NCBI RefSeq assembly: GCF_049943125.1 | Contig: NZ_CP188040.1 | Location: 434,001 to 498,000, forward strand | Direction of reading: 5' to 3' | Length of the DNA: 64,000 bases | Source of the DNA: JAEXZL01 sp049943125 | GTDB taxonomy: Bacteria > Bacillota > Clostridia > Clostridiales > Clostridiaceae | Shown here: one piece after another, positions 52,106 through 61,428 of the stretch | Layout: every line of letters starts with the position of its first letter | Numbering within the stretch: position 1 is the first letter of the stretch | Made by a program: the position numbers and the translations under genes | Notes under the pieces: model-generated | The model's database searches: none | What the model was told of the DNA's origin: nothing | Seen by the model: only the letters and a program-made list of their open reading frames with translations

Positions 52106-52234
52106 TTACCCTTCCGTCTTTCCAAGTTTTTTGTGTATTGCATCCGCTGCCAGCTTGCCAGTTAAAATACATACAGAGAGCCCAGAAGGACTTAAGGACC
52201 ATTGTCCTACGTGATACACATTAAATACCAAGTA
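52106..52234 (-). pseudogene. C-terminal relic of a carotenoid-desaturase-like FAD oxidoreductase
   Basis: About 42 codons read YLVFNVYHVGQWSLSPSGLS and end GKLAADAIHKKLGKTEG-stop. The VGQW...P-G-L...LTGKLAA pattern is the C-terminal FAD-contact end of phytoene-desaturase-like proteins. An in-frame stop lies just upstream, and the terminator of the next gene follows immediately, so the rest has been lost. No start is present. The remaining bases of 52002-52105 show no gene. Confidence 0.55.
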
Positions 52235-52242
52235 TTATAACT

Positions 52243-52273
52243 AAAAAAAGACGCCTCTTTTTACAGAAGCATC
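52243..52273 (-). terminator. Intrinsic terminator after the AIM24 gene
   Basis: GATGCTTCT pairs with AGAGGCGTC over 9 bp (two G-U), 6-base loop, then seven T on the minus strand, 24 bases past the stop. Confidence 0.85.
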
Positions 52274-52296
52274 TAAAACTTTTAATGTGATTGTAG

Positions 52297-53070
52297 CTAA
52301 ACTATAGGCATTTTTGCAATTGGAGCTAATAGCACCCTACCAGTGCCACGATAAACATTAACTAAGCCTTCACCAGAGGCAGCTGAACCAACAAGTGATT
52401 TACCTGAACGTTCTACAGTAAATTCTAAGCTATTACTCCAAGCGATAGCAAAGTTTCCATCCACTTTAAGAACATCATTTTGAAGTGTTATTTCCACCAA
52501 TTCCTCTTTAGGAACATTGGACTCAATGCAAAATACTCCACTACCATTTAAACTAAGATTAAATAAGCCTTCTCCACCAGCAACAGCTGAGGAAAAATTC
52601 GAGCGCATAACAGCCTTGTGCTTTAGTTTCGCATCACAGGCAAGAAATAATCCATCATCTAAAACAACAGAGCCATTCCAATCAGCAGCATCCATTAGGA
52701 TTACATGTTTATATGTAGGCTCTAAAACAAGAGTCCCATCACCAGTATATTCTGGCTTAATAGCAGATTCTCCGGTAACCTTTCCACGAATAGCCTTTCC
52801 AAAAAGATCACCTACACCCTTAATTCCCGTAGTTGCATTTACATTTCCCACCATCCACTGCATGGCACCTGCCTGAACAGTAACATTCCCTTTGCTAAGA
52901 TCGCATATAACCTGACGTTTACGTACATTCATATGGCTGCTGTAATATGCAATCATTGCAGAGCTAGGGGATACACTTAGATCTCTTTGATATTCAATAA
53001 TAGAAAAAGGTCCTAAGCTATCCAAGGTCTTAACATCATCATTATCCTGGAAGTTTTTAATTTGATACAT
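52297..53070 (-). CDS. AIM24-family protein
   Basis: 257 residues of the AIM24 (TRAP-like beta-sandwich) family: repeated Gly-rich strands such as GNVTVQAGAMQWMVGNV, TGDGTLVLEPTYKH, AGGEGLFNLSLNGSG and a final SGEGLVNVYRGTGRVLLAP. Bacterial members are of unknown function; a yeast relative is mitochondrial. No signal peptide or membrane helix. ATG 53070 follows a GAGGT sequence. It is a single-gene unit between two terminators; the 53071-53177 stretch should hold its promoter, but I cannot pick a convincing one. Confidence 0.85.
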   Translation of the reverse strand: MYQIKNFQDNDDVKTLDSLGPFSIIEYQRDLSVSPSSAMIAYYSSHMNVRKRQVICDLSKGNVTVQAGAMQWMVGNVNATTGIKGVGDLFGKAIRGKVTGESAIKPEYTGDGTLVLEPTYKHVILMDAADWNGSVVLDDGLFLACDAKLKHKAVMRSNFSSAVAGGEGLFNLSLNGSGVFCIESNVPKEELVEITLQNDVLKVDGNFAIAWSNSLEFTVERSGKSLVGSAASGEGLVNVYRGTGRVLLAPIAKMPIV

Positions 53071-53177
53071 AATTATACCTCATTTCTTTCTCTATTTTAT
53101 TAAACCGAGTAATATTACATATATAATAATATTATATTTCTCATTTGAATTTTTTACTATCCTTTATAAAATAATAT

Positions 53178-53213
53178 CCTCTTATATGATAAAAACCATG
53201 AACATACAAGAGG
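53178..53213 (-). terminator. Probable terminator after the cation:proton antiporter
   Basis: CCTCTTGTATG and CATATAAGAGG pair over 11 bp (one G-U) with a loop of about 14 bases, followed by an AT-rich stretch on the minus strand. It lies 76 bases past the stop at 53289. Confidence 0.55.
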
Positions 53214-53288
53214 AAATTTTTAAAAATTTTATTTATAGTAAGTCTAATTTCTGCTGGTGAATATGAATCAAAAATAAAAGGGTTTAAT

Positions 53289-54578
53289 TTAATCTAATGC
53301 CAGTTGATTCTTTTGCTTATTTACACTTCTAGCATTTGTCTTACCTACCGGTTTAATTTCACCAGAAAGCATTAAGGAGCGCTTTGTTAGTGCTGGACCA
53401 ATTAACTCATAAATCAATACACTAAATAAAATAACATTCCTAATAATCGCACCATCGGATAAGGCTGAAGCTGTTAAAGACATACCTAAAGCTACACCTG
53501 CTTGTGGAAGCAATGTAATTCCTAGATTTTTTGTGATTTTTTCATTACATTTTGTCAATAAACAACTACCATATGAACCATAATATTTACCTAAGGAGCG
53601 GAATAAAATATAAACTACACCAACTAATACAATCATTGGATTACTTAAAATCTTTAGATCTAACTCTGCACCAGATAATATAAAGAACAAAATAATAAGG
53701 GGACCTGTCCAACCATCTACACGAGACATCAGCTCTTCTGAGGTTTCACAGGTATTACAGAAAACAGTTCCTGTCATCATACATACCAGTAGTAAAGAAA
53801 ATCCACAATGGACACCTGCAAGCTCAAATTGCAAATTTGATAATCCAACTGCTAATAACACCACTGCTACTGATAAAGACATGCGCTTACTGCGAGAATG
53901 GAAAAATCTTTCTAATAAGTGAAGCATTGTTCCAATAAGAGCTCCAAGGGCTAAAGACAGAACAATCTCCAATATTGGTTCAACTACCATCCCACTTACA
54001 CTGATACTTCCTGCTTCAATGGCATTTGCAATTCCAAAGGAAACAGCAAATAAAACTAAACCTACAGCATCATCAATTGCTACAACAAGCATTAATAACT
54101 TTGTTAATGGCCCGTCTGCTTTATACTGGCGAACCACCATAAGGGTTGCTGCCGGTGCTGTGGCAGAAGCAATAGCTCCCAAAGTAATTGCTGCAGGAAT
54201 TGAGATTAAATCTGGCATTAAAAAGTGAAGCCCAATTAATGCAATATCAACAACAGCTGTAGTTGCAACAGCCTGTAAAATACCTATAGTAATCGCTTTA
54301 CGACCCATAGTTTTTAGTTGTGACAAACGAAATTCATTACCAATTGCAAATGCAATAAATCCCATAGCTCCTTGCGAAATAAAACTAACATGTTCCACCT
54401 GTGATAATGTATTAAAACCTAGCCCTTCAATCCCCAGTGCCCCAATACAAAATGGACCAAGTAATAAACCAGCCATCAAATAAGCCGTAACAGCAGGTAA
54501 ATTCAATTTTTTCGCTAAACGTGACATCATAAGTCCTACAATAATTGCTATGGACAAATTAATAAAATATATATTCAT
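53289..54578 (-). CDS. Cation:proton antiporter (CPA2 / KefB-like membrane domain)
   Basis: About 429 residues, 11-13 hydrophobic helices. The start INLSIAIIVGLMMSRLAKKL, then NLPAVTAYLMAGLLLGPF is typical of the CPA2 Na+/H+ exchanger fold; the core motif includes ATAPAATLMVV and AIDDAVGLVLF with the functional Asp pair. No TrkA-N or TrkA-C regulatory domain follows, so it is the transport domain only. It would exchange Na+ or K+ for H+. ATG 54578 has AAGGGA at good spacing; an in-frame ATG at 54638 lacks a ribosome binding site. Confidence 0.88.
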   Translation of the reverse strand: MNIYFINLSIAIIVGLMMSRLAKKLNLPAVTAYLMAGLLLGPFCIGALGIEGLGFNTLSQVEHVSFISQGAMGFIAFAIGNEFRLSQLKTMGRKAITIGILQAVATTAVVDIALIGLHFLMPDLISIPAAITLGAIASATAPAATLMVVRQYKADGPLTKLLMLVVAIDDAVGLVLFAVSFGIANAIEAGSISVSGMVVEPILEIVLSLALGALIGTMLHLLERFFHSRSKRMSLSVAVVLLAVGLSNLQFELAGVHCGFSLLLVCMMTGTVFCNTCETSEELMSRVDGWTGPLIILFFILSGAELDLKILSNPMIVLVGVVYILFRSLGKYYGSYGSCLLTKCNEKITKNLGITLLPQAGVALGMSLTASALSDGAIIRNVILFSVLIYELIGPALTKRSLMLSGEIKPVGKTNARSVNKQKNQLALD

Positions 54579-54708
54579 TCTTTCCCTTCTTTCTTTAAGA
54601 CCAAAAAATATAATACCACCAAGCATCATCATAATCAAGAAAACCCTAGCAAGAAAATATAGGATACAGCTTTATGTTATCATTAGATTACACCCTTGAC
54701 TGGCGCAC

Positions 54709-54752
54709 AAAAAGCAAAGCATCCTACAACAATTAATGTAGGATGCCTTGCT
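54709..54752 (-). terminator. Intrinsic terminator after the GH2 gene
   Basis: AGCAAGGCATCCTACA pairs with TGTAGGATGCTTTGCT over 16 bp (one G-U pair), followed by TTTTTG on the minus strand, 20 bases past the stop. Confidence 0.9.
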
Positions 54753-54771
54753 TATCTTCTATATTTCAATA

Positions 54772-57003
54772 TCAGCTTTTTTTGATTTTATTAAGCTCAC
54801 TGTTCAGCTTCAGGAGGTCTTCCTTGGTGAGATTAACACCCATGGTACCAATCATTCCACTTAATCTTAGAATAGTAAAACCACCTAACATGCTCATCAT
54901 TGCTTCATTCATTTCAAATCCAGCCATTGAGTCTTTCCCGCCCTTGGGAATTATAGCATCTAACAGCTTTATGGTGAGTACTTTCCCTTCCGGTGTGTTA
55001 AGAATATCACTAATCCTGTCATTCAGTGAGTAATATCCTTCTGGAGCAGTGATATCAAACCAATTTAGAATAGCATTTTTTTCTTTTAAGCGATAGCTTT
55101 CATCAAAGGCGTCTACTTTTCTTATTATGCTTTCATCCTTCAGCTCCCCAGAAACAGCAGTAAGCACAGTTTCCCCATTGTTAGGAACAGAGAAGTAGAA
55201 GAAATGCTCTCCTTTCTTTTTCCCCAATGAAACTCCGTTGGCAAAGAGTTCCACTTCAGCCTGATTAGAATATACGGTAACCTTAGTCACCTCTTCCTCA
55301 CGATTGATATATCTCTTTCCACAGAGATGAACAAATGGTTCGTCTGAGAGCCATGCTTTATAGGCATAGAAGGAGTCCTTCTTATATTTTCTATCGAAGG
55401 TAACCAGCCCTTTATGATTCTGTCCGTTTTCTCCTCCCTCACTCCTGGCATCTGCCCCGAAATCAAACATATTCCATACATGTGTAGCCCAGATGTATTT
55501 TCGACTGAAAAGCTGACGTATCAGTTCCTCATGATAATATGCCTGATATTCTTCTGTATAATCTCCCTGAGTGGGATTTGAAGTATGCCAGTTCAGTGCT
55601 TCACATCCATATTCAGAACACCCAATGGCTGTATCAGGGTACTTCTCATGGAATCGATCAAACCATGGTCCATTCATAGATACATCCCCACCATACCATC
55701 CAAAGTAATGGTTATAGGATACAACATCGGGAATTTTCACATATGGACTGTCAATTGGGCAAGGGGAAACCACCGCCATGACAGTAGGACGAGTCTTATC
55801 CAGTATATGGCAGAGATCATTGAGAATATGATGATTCTCAATAAGATCTGGATCCCTATCCCCTTTCATGCTTACCTCATTGGAGAGCCCCCATACCACT
55901 ATGGAAGGATGATTGTAGTTCTGAACAATCAGTTCTTTCATCTGAGATATGGTATTTTCTCTTCCCGTAGGCATATGCTGGGAAATATATGGTATTTCCG
56001 CCCATACAATCATGCCCTTTTCATCACAGAGATCATAGAAGTACTGATCATGCTGATAATGGGCAAGTCTTATCGTTGTAGCTCCTACCTCATATATAAG
56101 GTTCATATCCTCTTCATGGTGCTCTGGGAGCAGTGCATTCCCCAATCCTAAACGGTCCTGATGTCTGGAAACCCCGCGAAGAGGATATTCTTCTCCATTG
56201 AGGATAAATCCTCTTTCCGGATCAATCTGATAAGTACGACACCCGAAACGAGCACTTATATCATCGAGAACTTCTTCTCCATCAAGGAGTTCAATTTTAG
56301 CTGTATATAGATAAGGATCTTTTCTACCATGCCAAAGATGTACATCATCAATCTGAAGTACTGTCTTCATCTCTCTGGTTTCTGTCTTTCTGATTAACTT
56401 TCCAGTTTCATCGAAAATGTAATATACAAGCTTCTGTCCATCCTTGAAGCTGCTAACCCAAGCCTCTATTTCCACCCTTGCATCATTACTTATCACTTCA
56501 GGTGTGATTTTAAGTCCTGGACTTCCAAAATAATTCAGTTCAAAATGAGATTCATTGACACAGATAATATTCACATCACGATACAGTCCCCCATAAAAAG
56601 TAAAGTCCGCCATCTGTGGATATACTCTGTCATTGGCTGAATTATCCACAGAAATGACCATGAGATTTTCTCTCTGAAGAGCCTCTGTGATATCCACCCG
56701 CCATGTAGAATACCCTCCATCATGATGTGCCAGTTGTTCTCCATTGACATAGACATCAGCAGAGGAGTTGGCTCCCTGAATCTCAAGATAGTAGCAATCA
56801 GCCACAGGCAGGTCCATTTTATCCAATGCCTTTGCATAGTAGCAGGTACCACGATAATAATCGTTCCCGCCATCTTGTCCATCAATCGCATTCCAAGTAT
56901 GGGGCAGATTGACCCAGTTCCAGTTCATCGGCAGCTCGCTAGGTACTGTGTCTGTCTGTTTTGTAAAGGCCCACTTCCTATTTAAATTATATATTTCTCT
57001 CAA
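54772..57003 (-). CDS. Glycoside hydrolase family 2 beta-glycosidase (beta-galactosidase/glucuronidase type)
   Basis: About 743 residues. GH2 sugar-binding and Ig-like domains (YYRGTCYYAKAL, DVYVNGEQLAHHDGGYSTWR) precede the TIM barrel with acid/base Glu in VVWGLSNEVSMKG and nucleophile Glu in IGCSEYGCEALNWH; C-terminal beta domain follows, then a 100-residue helical end. No signal peptide, so it acts on sugars imported by the symporter gene just upstream. I chose TTG 57003 (LREIYNLNRKWAF) because GGAGG sits 7 bases upstream and GH2 enzymes usually start this way; a GTG at 57066 is an alternative. Galactoside versus glucuronide substrate is not settled. It is cotranscribed with the GPH transporter. 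Confidence 0.88.
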   Translation of the reverse strand: MREIYNLNRKWAFTKQTDTVPSELPMNWNWVNLPHTWNAIDGQDGGNDYYRGTCYYAKALDKMDLPVADCYYLEIQGANSSADVYVNGEQLAHHDGGYSTWRVDITEALQRENLMVISVDNSANDRVYPQMADFTFYGGLYRDVNIICVNESHFELNYFGSPGLKITPEVISNDARVEIEAWVSSFKDGQKLVYYIFDETGKLIRKTETREMKTVLQIDDVHLWHGRKDPYLYTAKIELLDGEEVLDDISARFGCRTYQIDPERGFILNGEEYPLRGVSRHQDRLGLGNALLPEHHEEDMNLIYEVGATTIRLAHYQHDQYFYDLCDEKGMIVWAEIPYISQHMPTGRENTISQMKELIVQNYNHPSIVVWGLSNEVSMKGDRDPDLIENHHILNDLCHILDKTRPTVMAVVSPCPIDSPYVKIPDVVSYNHYFGWYGGDVSMNGPWFDRFHEKYPDTAIGCSEYGCEALNWHTSNPTQGDYTEEYQAYYHEELIRQLFSRKYIWATHVWNMFDFGADARSEGGENGQNHKGLVTFDRKYKKDSFYAYKAWLSDEPFVHLCGKRYINREEEVTKVTVYSNQAEVELFANGVSLGKKKGEHFFYFSVPNNGETVLTAVSGELKDESIIRKVDAFDESYRLKEKNAILNWFDITAPEGYYSLNDRISDILNTPEGKVLTIKLLDAIIPKGGKDSMAGFEMNEAMMSMLGGFTILRLSGMIGTMGVNLTKEDLLKLNSELNKIKKS

Positions 57004-57104
57004 AATTATTCCTCCATTGTTTTCATAGTACAGGGAAATGTAAGAGCTCCTTCTGATTCTTATCACTTCCCTGCTTCTTTTTACTCTTTCTACTTATTAT
57101 TATC

Positions 57105-58523
57105 TTACACAGACTGCATACTTCTTTCTTCCAGCTCTTCATTCATCTTGGCCAGTCTTTTCTTATCCAGATTATAGATAAGTCCCAGACCGACAAACTG
57201 AAGAATTCCACTGAGTAGATAAAGTGCAGCTACAAGATATCTCATTCTTACCGCTACATCAAAGGTCTGATTTCCTTGATTGGCTTCTACATAGCCTAGT
57301 CCCACCATGATCACCAGTGCCAGCGCTGGCCCTAAGCCCTGTGCCAGTTTACGGAAAAAGGAATGAAGGGAATAGGTGACACCTTCTTCTCGAACACCAT
57401 TCTTCCACTGATTATAATCTATGGCATCTCCCATAAGCGCCCAAGATACAGTGGAGTAAACACCAAGTCCAAGACTGAATAGCAGCATACAGAGCACATA
57501 GATTATAACTCCTCTTCCGTCTGCTGTTATAGGTAGAAGAAGTAATCCAGCGGAAGCCACTATACTGATAAGAGACCCCACAACAGACAGTTCCTTTTTC
57601 CCGTACTTTACAACCATTTTACGGGCAAGAGGTGTAAAGAAAATTATAGGCAGCATCGCAAAGAGCTGAACAACGCCTAATATCTTTGCATTTTCAAAAT
57701 AGGACTGAAACAAAACCTGGGTAGCCGTTGTAGCTCCCTGCATTCCCAAAAACATTCCCATGGCAGCAACAGTAGCACCTACTGCAGGTCTGTTGTGAAG
57801 GAAGTTCCTCAATGCATTGAACACATTGAACTTCACTTTTTCTTCGTTGATCTTTATTGCTTCATCTACACGAACTTCCGTATTTCTGATCATGAACTGG
57901 AATGCGATAAATCCCAGCACACCCATGAGTAGCGCAACAAGGAAAACCCTCTCTCCGATGATATTGTTATTGGCATCATAAATAAGGAAAGGTAAAATTA
58001 CCATTGGTAGCATATTACCTATCATAGAACCTACAGACCTCCATGCTGATAATGAGGCACGGTCAGCTGGCTCCTTGGAAATAAGAGAAAGTAATGAGCC
58101 GTATGGAACATTGGCTATAGTATAGAATGCATCCCATATAACATATCCGAAAATAAAAATAATAACCTTAGCTACTTTGGGTGCACCTGCCCATGGAATA
58201 AAGACTAGTGCTCCCCCCACTATGAGTCCGATTGATCCAGTAAAGATATAAGATATGAATTTATTGCGCTTATACTTTCTCTGATCTGCATCAATTATCG
58301 AACCGATCATTGGATCATTGATTGCATCCCAGATCTGCACGACAATCAGTAGCGATGCGTACAAAATAGAATCCATCTGCATGAACTGTGTCCAAAATAG
58401 AGCCATAGTGCCTTTTAACGCAAAACTCATATTGCATCCGAAATCTCCTGCAGCATAGGCTAGACTATCTCGTATACCAAACTTGCGGTGTCCCCTTTCG
58501 TCCAACTGAACTTCTTTTTTCAT
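57105..58523 (-). CDS. GPH-family glycoside/cation symporter
   Basis: About 472 residues, 12 transmembrane helices of the MelB/UidB/XynP-type GPH group. The motif region QIWDAINDPMIGSIIDADQR with Asp residues for cation coupling and the YGSLLSLISKEPADRASLSA segment are typical. It imports a glycoside with Na+ or H+. Start ATG 58523 has GGGGGG upstream. It is the first gene of the two-gene operon with the GH2 enzyme (about 100 bases apart) and is divergent from an AraC regulator. Confidence 0.88.
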   Translation of the reverse strand: MKKEVQLDERGHRKFGIRDSLAYAAGDFGCNMSFALKGTMALFWTQFMQMDSILYASLLIVVQIWDAINDPMIGSIIDADQRKYKRNKFISYIFTGSIGLIVGGALVFIPWAGAPKVAKVIIFIFGYVIWDAFYTIANVPYGSLLSLISKEPADRASLSAWRSVGSMIGNMLPMVILPFLIYDANNNIIGERVFLVALLMGVLGFIAFQFMIRNTEVRVDEAIKINEEKVKFNVFNALRNFLHNRPAVGATVAAMGMFLGMQGATTATQVLFQSYFENAKILGVVQLFAMLPIIFFTPLARKMVVKYGKKELSVVGSLISIVASAGLLLLPITADGRGVIIYVLCMLLFSLGLGVYSTVSWALMGDAIDYNQWKNGVREEGVTYSLHSFFRKLAQGLGPALALVIMVGLGYVEANQGNQTFDVAVRMRYLVAALYLLSGILQFVGLGLIYNLDKKRLAKMNEELEERSMQSV

Positions 58524-58547
58524 AATAAATCCCCCCATTTTTTAGTA

Positions 58548-58556
58548 AGTATAGCA
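58548..58556 (-). promoter_or_regulatory. Extended -10 promoter of the GPH-GH2 operon
   Basis: TGC-TATACT on the minus strand is an extended -10 element, about 25 bases before the ATG. No good -35 is seen, which fits an activator-dependent promoter. Confidence 0.5.
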
Positions 58557-58601
58557 GAGCATACAACGGGAATATCTACACTTCTTTCTTAATTTTAGCA
58601 A

Positions 58602-58616
58602 TAGAAAACGATTACT
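58602..58616 (+). promoter_or_regulatory. Candidate CcpA (cre) site in the GPH-GH2/AraC intergenic region
   Basis: TAGAAAACGATTACT matches WTGNAANCGNWNNCW with one mismatch. It lies about 50 bases upstream of the extended -10, where CcpA or the AraC regulator could act. Pattern match only. Confidence 0.4.
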
Positions 58617-58744
58617 GTTAGAATAATTTTGAGCTTTTTTAGTATTATTTCAATATAATCTCTTGATTACCATTATTAGTATAATGTAAGATAAGATCAA
58701 TCTAACTTTCAAATCGCCTTTTGCTTAGTATAAGGAGGACCTTT

Positions 58745-59989
58745 ATGTGCTATAGACAGGAACTTCAGTTTATGAAGAATATATTTCAAAAAATGAATCT
58801 TCAAATTCTTGAATATAAAGAAAATACTCATCCATCGTCATTGGTTGATTTTGGTATACGCAGATTCTTCGGTCTGGAAAAAGAATATGAATCCACATTT
58901 TTAATAACTCCTTTTACAGGGAACCAGAAAAAAATCTACAAGCTAACTGATAGCTTTCACTGTAACTATCTACATCTACTTCTGCCAGAAGAAAACGGTT
59001 CTGTCCTTCTTATTGGCCCTTATATATCTGCTCAGTTTACCTACGAGGACCTCCTTCATGAAGCGGAGCGACTTTCAATTCCACCTAATCAACTTAGTGA
59101 AATGGAAAACTATTATGGAAATATCCCCGTTCTAAAAGATGACAGCTTTCTCTTTTCTATCATCAATGCCTTTGCAGAAGTGCTCTGGGGAAGCAGCAAG
59201 AGTTATACAATCATGAATCTGAAAGAAGATGAGATATCTCCCAATCCGATTCCTTCAATGGAGGATTATATTCCTATGGATAAAACACTCCTTACCATGG
59301 AGAATATGGAAAAAAGATATGCCTATGAAAATGAAATCCTTAATGCAGTAACATTAGGATTGGCTCATAAGGCTGAAATGATGTTGTCAACCTTCAGTGA
59401 AATGGCACTTAAGCTTCGCGTATCAGATCCCATTAGAAACGCAAAAAATTACTGTATTATAATGAATACACTCATGAGAAAATCTGCTGAACAAGCTTCG
59501 ATCCACCCTATTTATCTTGACGCAGTTTCTTCTACCTTCGCCAGAAAAATCGAACTTATAGGATCTGTTTCTTCTGCATACAAATTAATGAAAGAAATGA
59601 TTTCAAATTATTGCAGACTAGTCAACAAGTACTCCATGATAAAGTATTCTCTTCCCATTCGAAAAACTCTTGTCTGCATAGAGTCAAATCTGATAGGAGA
59701 TCTTTCACTTAATTCTCTGGCTTCATTGCAGAACATTTCTTCCGGATATCTTTCTGCTCTCTTTAGGAAAGAGACTGGGCAGACACTTACGGAATACGTA
59801 AATATAAGGCGCATCAAACATGCAGAATATCTCCTTCGAAGCACTGCTCTTCAGATTCAGACCATAGCCCAGTTCTGTGGAATTCCTGACGCAAACTATT
59901 TTACAAAGACCTTCAAGCGATATTCGGGCTCTACTCCTGAGGAGTATAGACGGACTCGGCGGAATAGCAATGAAAGTAAGGATTCTTAA
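58745..59989 (+). CDS. AraC-family transcriptional regulator of the beta-glycoside operon
   Basis: About 414 residues. The long N-terminal region is a sensor-like domain (YLHLLLPEENGSVLLIGPYI) followed by helices. The C-terminal 100 residues carry the two AraC helix-turn-helix motifs: LSLNSLASLQNISSGYLSAL with FRKETGQTLTEYV, and QTIAQFCGIPDANYFTKTFK ending YSGSTPEEYRR. Start ATG 58745 has AAGGAGG upstream. It is divergent from the GPH-GH2 operon and is its probable activator in response to the glycoside. Confidence 0.85.
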   Translation: MCYRQELQFMKNIFQKMNLQILEYKENTHPSSLVDFGIRRFFGLEKEYESTFLITPFTGNQKKIYKLTDSFHCNYLHLLLPEENGSVLLIGPYISAQFTYEDLLHEAERLSIPPNQLSEMENYYGNIPVLKDDSFLFSIINAFAEVLWGSSKSYTIMNLKEDEISPNPIPSMEDYIPMDKTLLTMENMEKRYAYENEILNAVTLGLAHKAEMMLSTFSEMALKLRVSDPIRNAKNYCIIMNTLMRKSAEQASIHPIYLDAVSSTFARKIELIGSVSSAYKLMKEMISNYCRLVNKYSMIKYSLPIRKTLVCIESNLIGDLSLNSLASLQNISSGYLSALFRKETGQTLTEYVNIRRIKHAEYLLRSTALQIQTIAQFCGIPDANYFTKTFKRYSGSTPEEYRRTRRNSNESKDS

Positions 59990-60021
59990 GAAAATTACAT
60001 CTATACTAGCCGCACATAAAT

Positions 60022-60061
60022 AAACTGACCCTATGCTTTAAGAATAGCATAGGGTCAGTTT
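60022..60061. terminator. Bidirectional terminator between the AraC gene and the encapsulin gene
   Basis: AAACTGACCCTATGCT and its perfect complement form a 16-bp stem with an 8-base loop. It lies between the convergent ends of the plus-strand AraC gene and the minus-strand encapsulin gene. Confidence 0.85.
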
Positions 60062-60096
60062 ATGAATGGAGCATTAGAGTTATTAAAATATAATTC

Positions 60097-60915
60097 TTAT
60101 TCTTTTTCAAATACAACTATAGCCTTTGGTTCTTTAATGCGAAGAGCCACAGTTTCTGTAATGCGGAAATAATGATTGAAATCTTTCTGTTCTAGATATC
60201 CAACGGAAAGATCCATTCCAATTGCAAGATCCATATATTGAGGCTCAGCACATACTAAAACAGCTTTTCCTGCTCCGAAAGGACCTGCAGGATAGACTCT
60301 ATCGTTTACTAAAGCCTTAATACGATCAAGCTCTAAAAGGCCAACATTGGGCTGCAAACGTTGTAAATCAATATACACATCTGGACTTACGATTAAAGCA
60401 TAACGTCCGAGCATGCTGTTGCTTGAAAGATAAGCTATTCCTCGAGCCACATCTTTATATGCATCTTCACCAGTTGTCCAATCCCCGCGTTTAATTTTAT
60501 GAGAGCCTTCAGCATTTAATAGCCCTTCTGTACCAAGTTTCTTGTCCCCAAAAAGAATCAACGAATCTTCTGCTTTAGCACTACGCTGAGCAGCGGTAGC
60601 TGCTACAGAAAGATCTAAAGGATATCCCGTTTCTTCTGCTTGTGCAATATCACGCCAGAGAATACTAAAATCCTGATATAGCTGCGGCAATTCCACAAGT
60701 CTGCGTCCTGTCACTCTTGCCATATTATTTTCATAAGTTTCATCCTTTGCTGCAGAATCCACTGCAACATAAGAAGCACCTGCTCCCAGTGGCCCATAGA
60801 TATTTAAGAAGCGACGACAGACCATGTGCTTCTTTGCACTCTCAATAATGGTAGATTCAATTTCTCCCCATAATTCTGTAGAAATAGGTGCGTCATTCTT
60901 AGCTAAATAATCCAT
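60097..60915 (-). CDS. Encapsulin nanocompartment shell protein (family 1)
   Basis: 272 residues, the usual size for a T=1 family 1 encapsulin with HK97 fold. Typical segments are a start with the N-terminal helix (LWGEIESTIIESAKKHMVCR), RRFLNIYGPLGAG, the P-domain region LSVAATAAQRSAKAEDSLI and FGDKKLG, and the C-terminal DFNHYFRITETVALRIKEP. It self-assembles into a protein shell around a cargo. The gene directly downstream of the EncFtn cargo gene (20-base gap) makes a two-gene iron-storage operon. ATG 60915 follows GGGAGG. A bidirectional terminator follows. Confidence 0.95.
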   Translation of the reverse strand: MDYLAKNDAPISTELWGEIESTIIESAKKHMVCRRFLNIYGPLGAGASYVAVDSAAKDETYENNMARVTGRRLVELPQLYQDFSILWRDIAQAEETGYPLDLSVAATAAQRSAKAEDSLILFGDKKLGTEGLLNAEGSHKIKRGDWTTGEDAYKDVARGIAYLSSNSMLGRYALIVSPDVYIDLQRLQPNVGLLELDRIKALVNDRVYPAGPFGAGKAVLVCAEPQYMDLAIGMDLSVGYLEQKDFNHYFRITETVALRIKEPKAIVVFEKE

Positions 60916-60935
60916 TATATATCCTCCCTTTAATT

Positions 60936-61298
60936 CTATTCAACGAGGCTACCCACGGTAGGACCAGCTGCTGGCGCAATCTTTTCTTTTTTATTGGCCA
61001 TTCCAAGCTTTTCTAGCATTTCATTGACTTCTTTTTCTCCTTCAAGGAAGAAAGACGCTTCTTCCGGATCAAGATAACGCATTAATGTGATTAATTCCCC
61101 TACGTGAACCTTTTCCTCATCTCTTATATCTGCAAGTACTGCTTTTGCTACTGGATCATCAGTTGCCCGATAATGAGCATCATAGAGGAAAATCGCTTCA
61201 AGCTCCCCTGAAATATCGTGACGCAAAGCCTGCATCAATTCAGCATTAGATATTTTTCTTTCTATGTTCCCTGGAAAAGGGTTTGGAAATGCACCCAT
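60936..61298 (-). CDS. Encapsulated ferritin-like protein (EncFtn) cargo
   Basis: 120 residues. Two helices carry ferroxidase ligands: Glu in HDISGELEAIFLYDAHYR and the Glu-x-x-His of IRDEEKVHVGEL. This short two-helix form dimerises to make the ferroxidase centre. The end PTVGSLVE is the encapsulin targeting peptide (usual pattern TVGSL). It would oxidise Fe(II) and let the shell store iron. Start ATG 61298 has AAGGAGG upstream. It is the first gene of the operon, with a strong promoter. No Fur box was identified. Confidence 0.93.
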   Translation of the reverse strand: MGAFPNPFPGNIERKISNAELMQALRHDISGELEAIFLYDAHYRATDDPVAKAVLADIRDEEKVHVGELITLMRYLDPEEASFFLEGEKEVNEMLEKLGMANKKEKIAPAAGPTVGSLVE

Positions 61299-61333
61299 AG
61301 CCAGACCTCCTTTTTAAGAATATTCTTGTTTTT

Positions 61334-61362
61334 AATTTAACATATGCTTACAACATTGTCAA
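61334..61362 (-). promoter_or_regulatory. Sigma-A promoter of the encapsulin operon
   Basis: A consensus TTGACA and TAAATT with a 17-base spacer on the minus strand, about 36 bases before the ATG of the cargo gene. Confidence 0.7.
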
Positions 61363-61428
61363 TTTAACAACTTTATTTCTTTAATCCTTATGTAAATAAA
61401 ATGGCCATAATAACTCTATTAAATGGTC

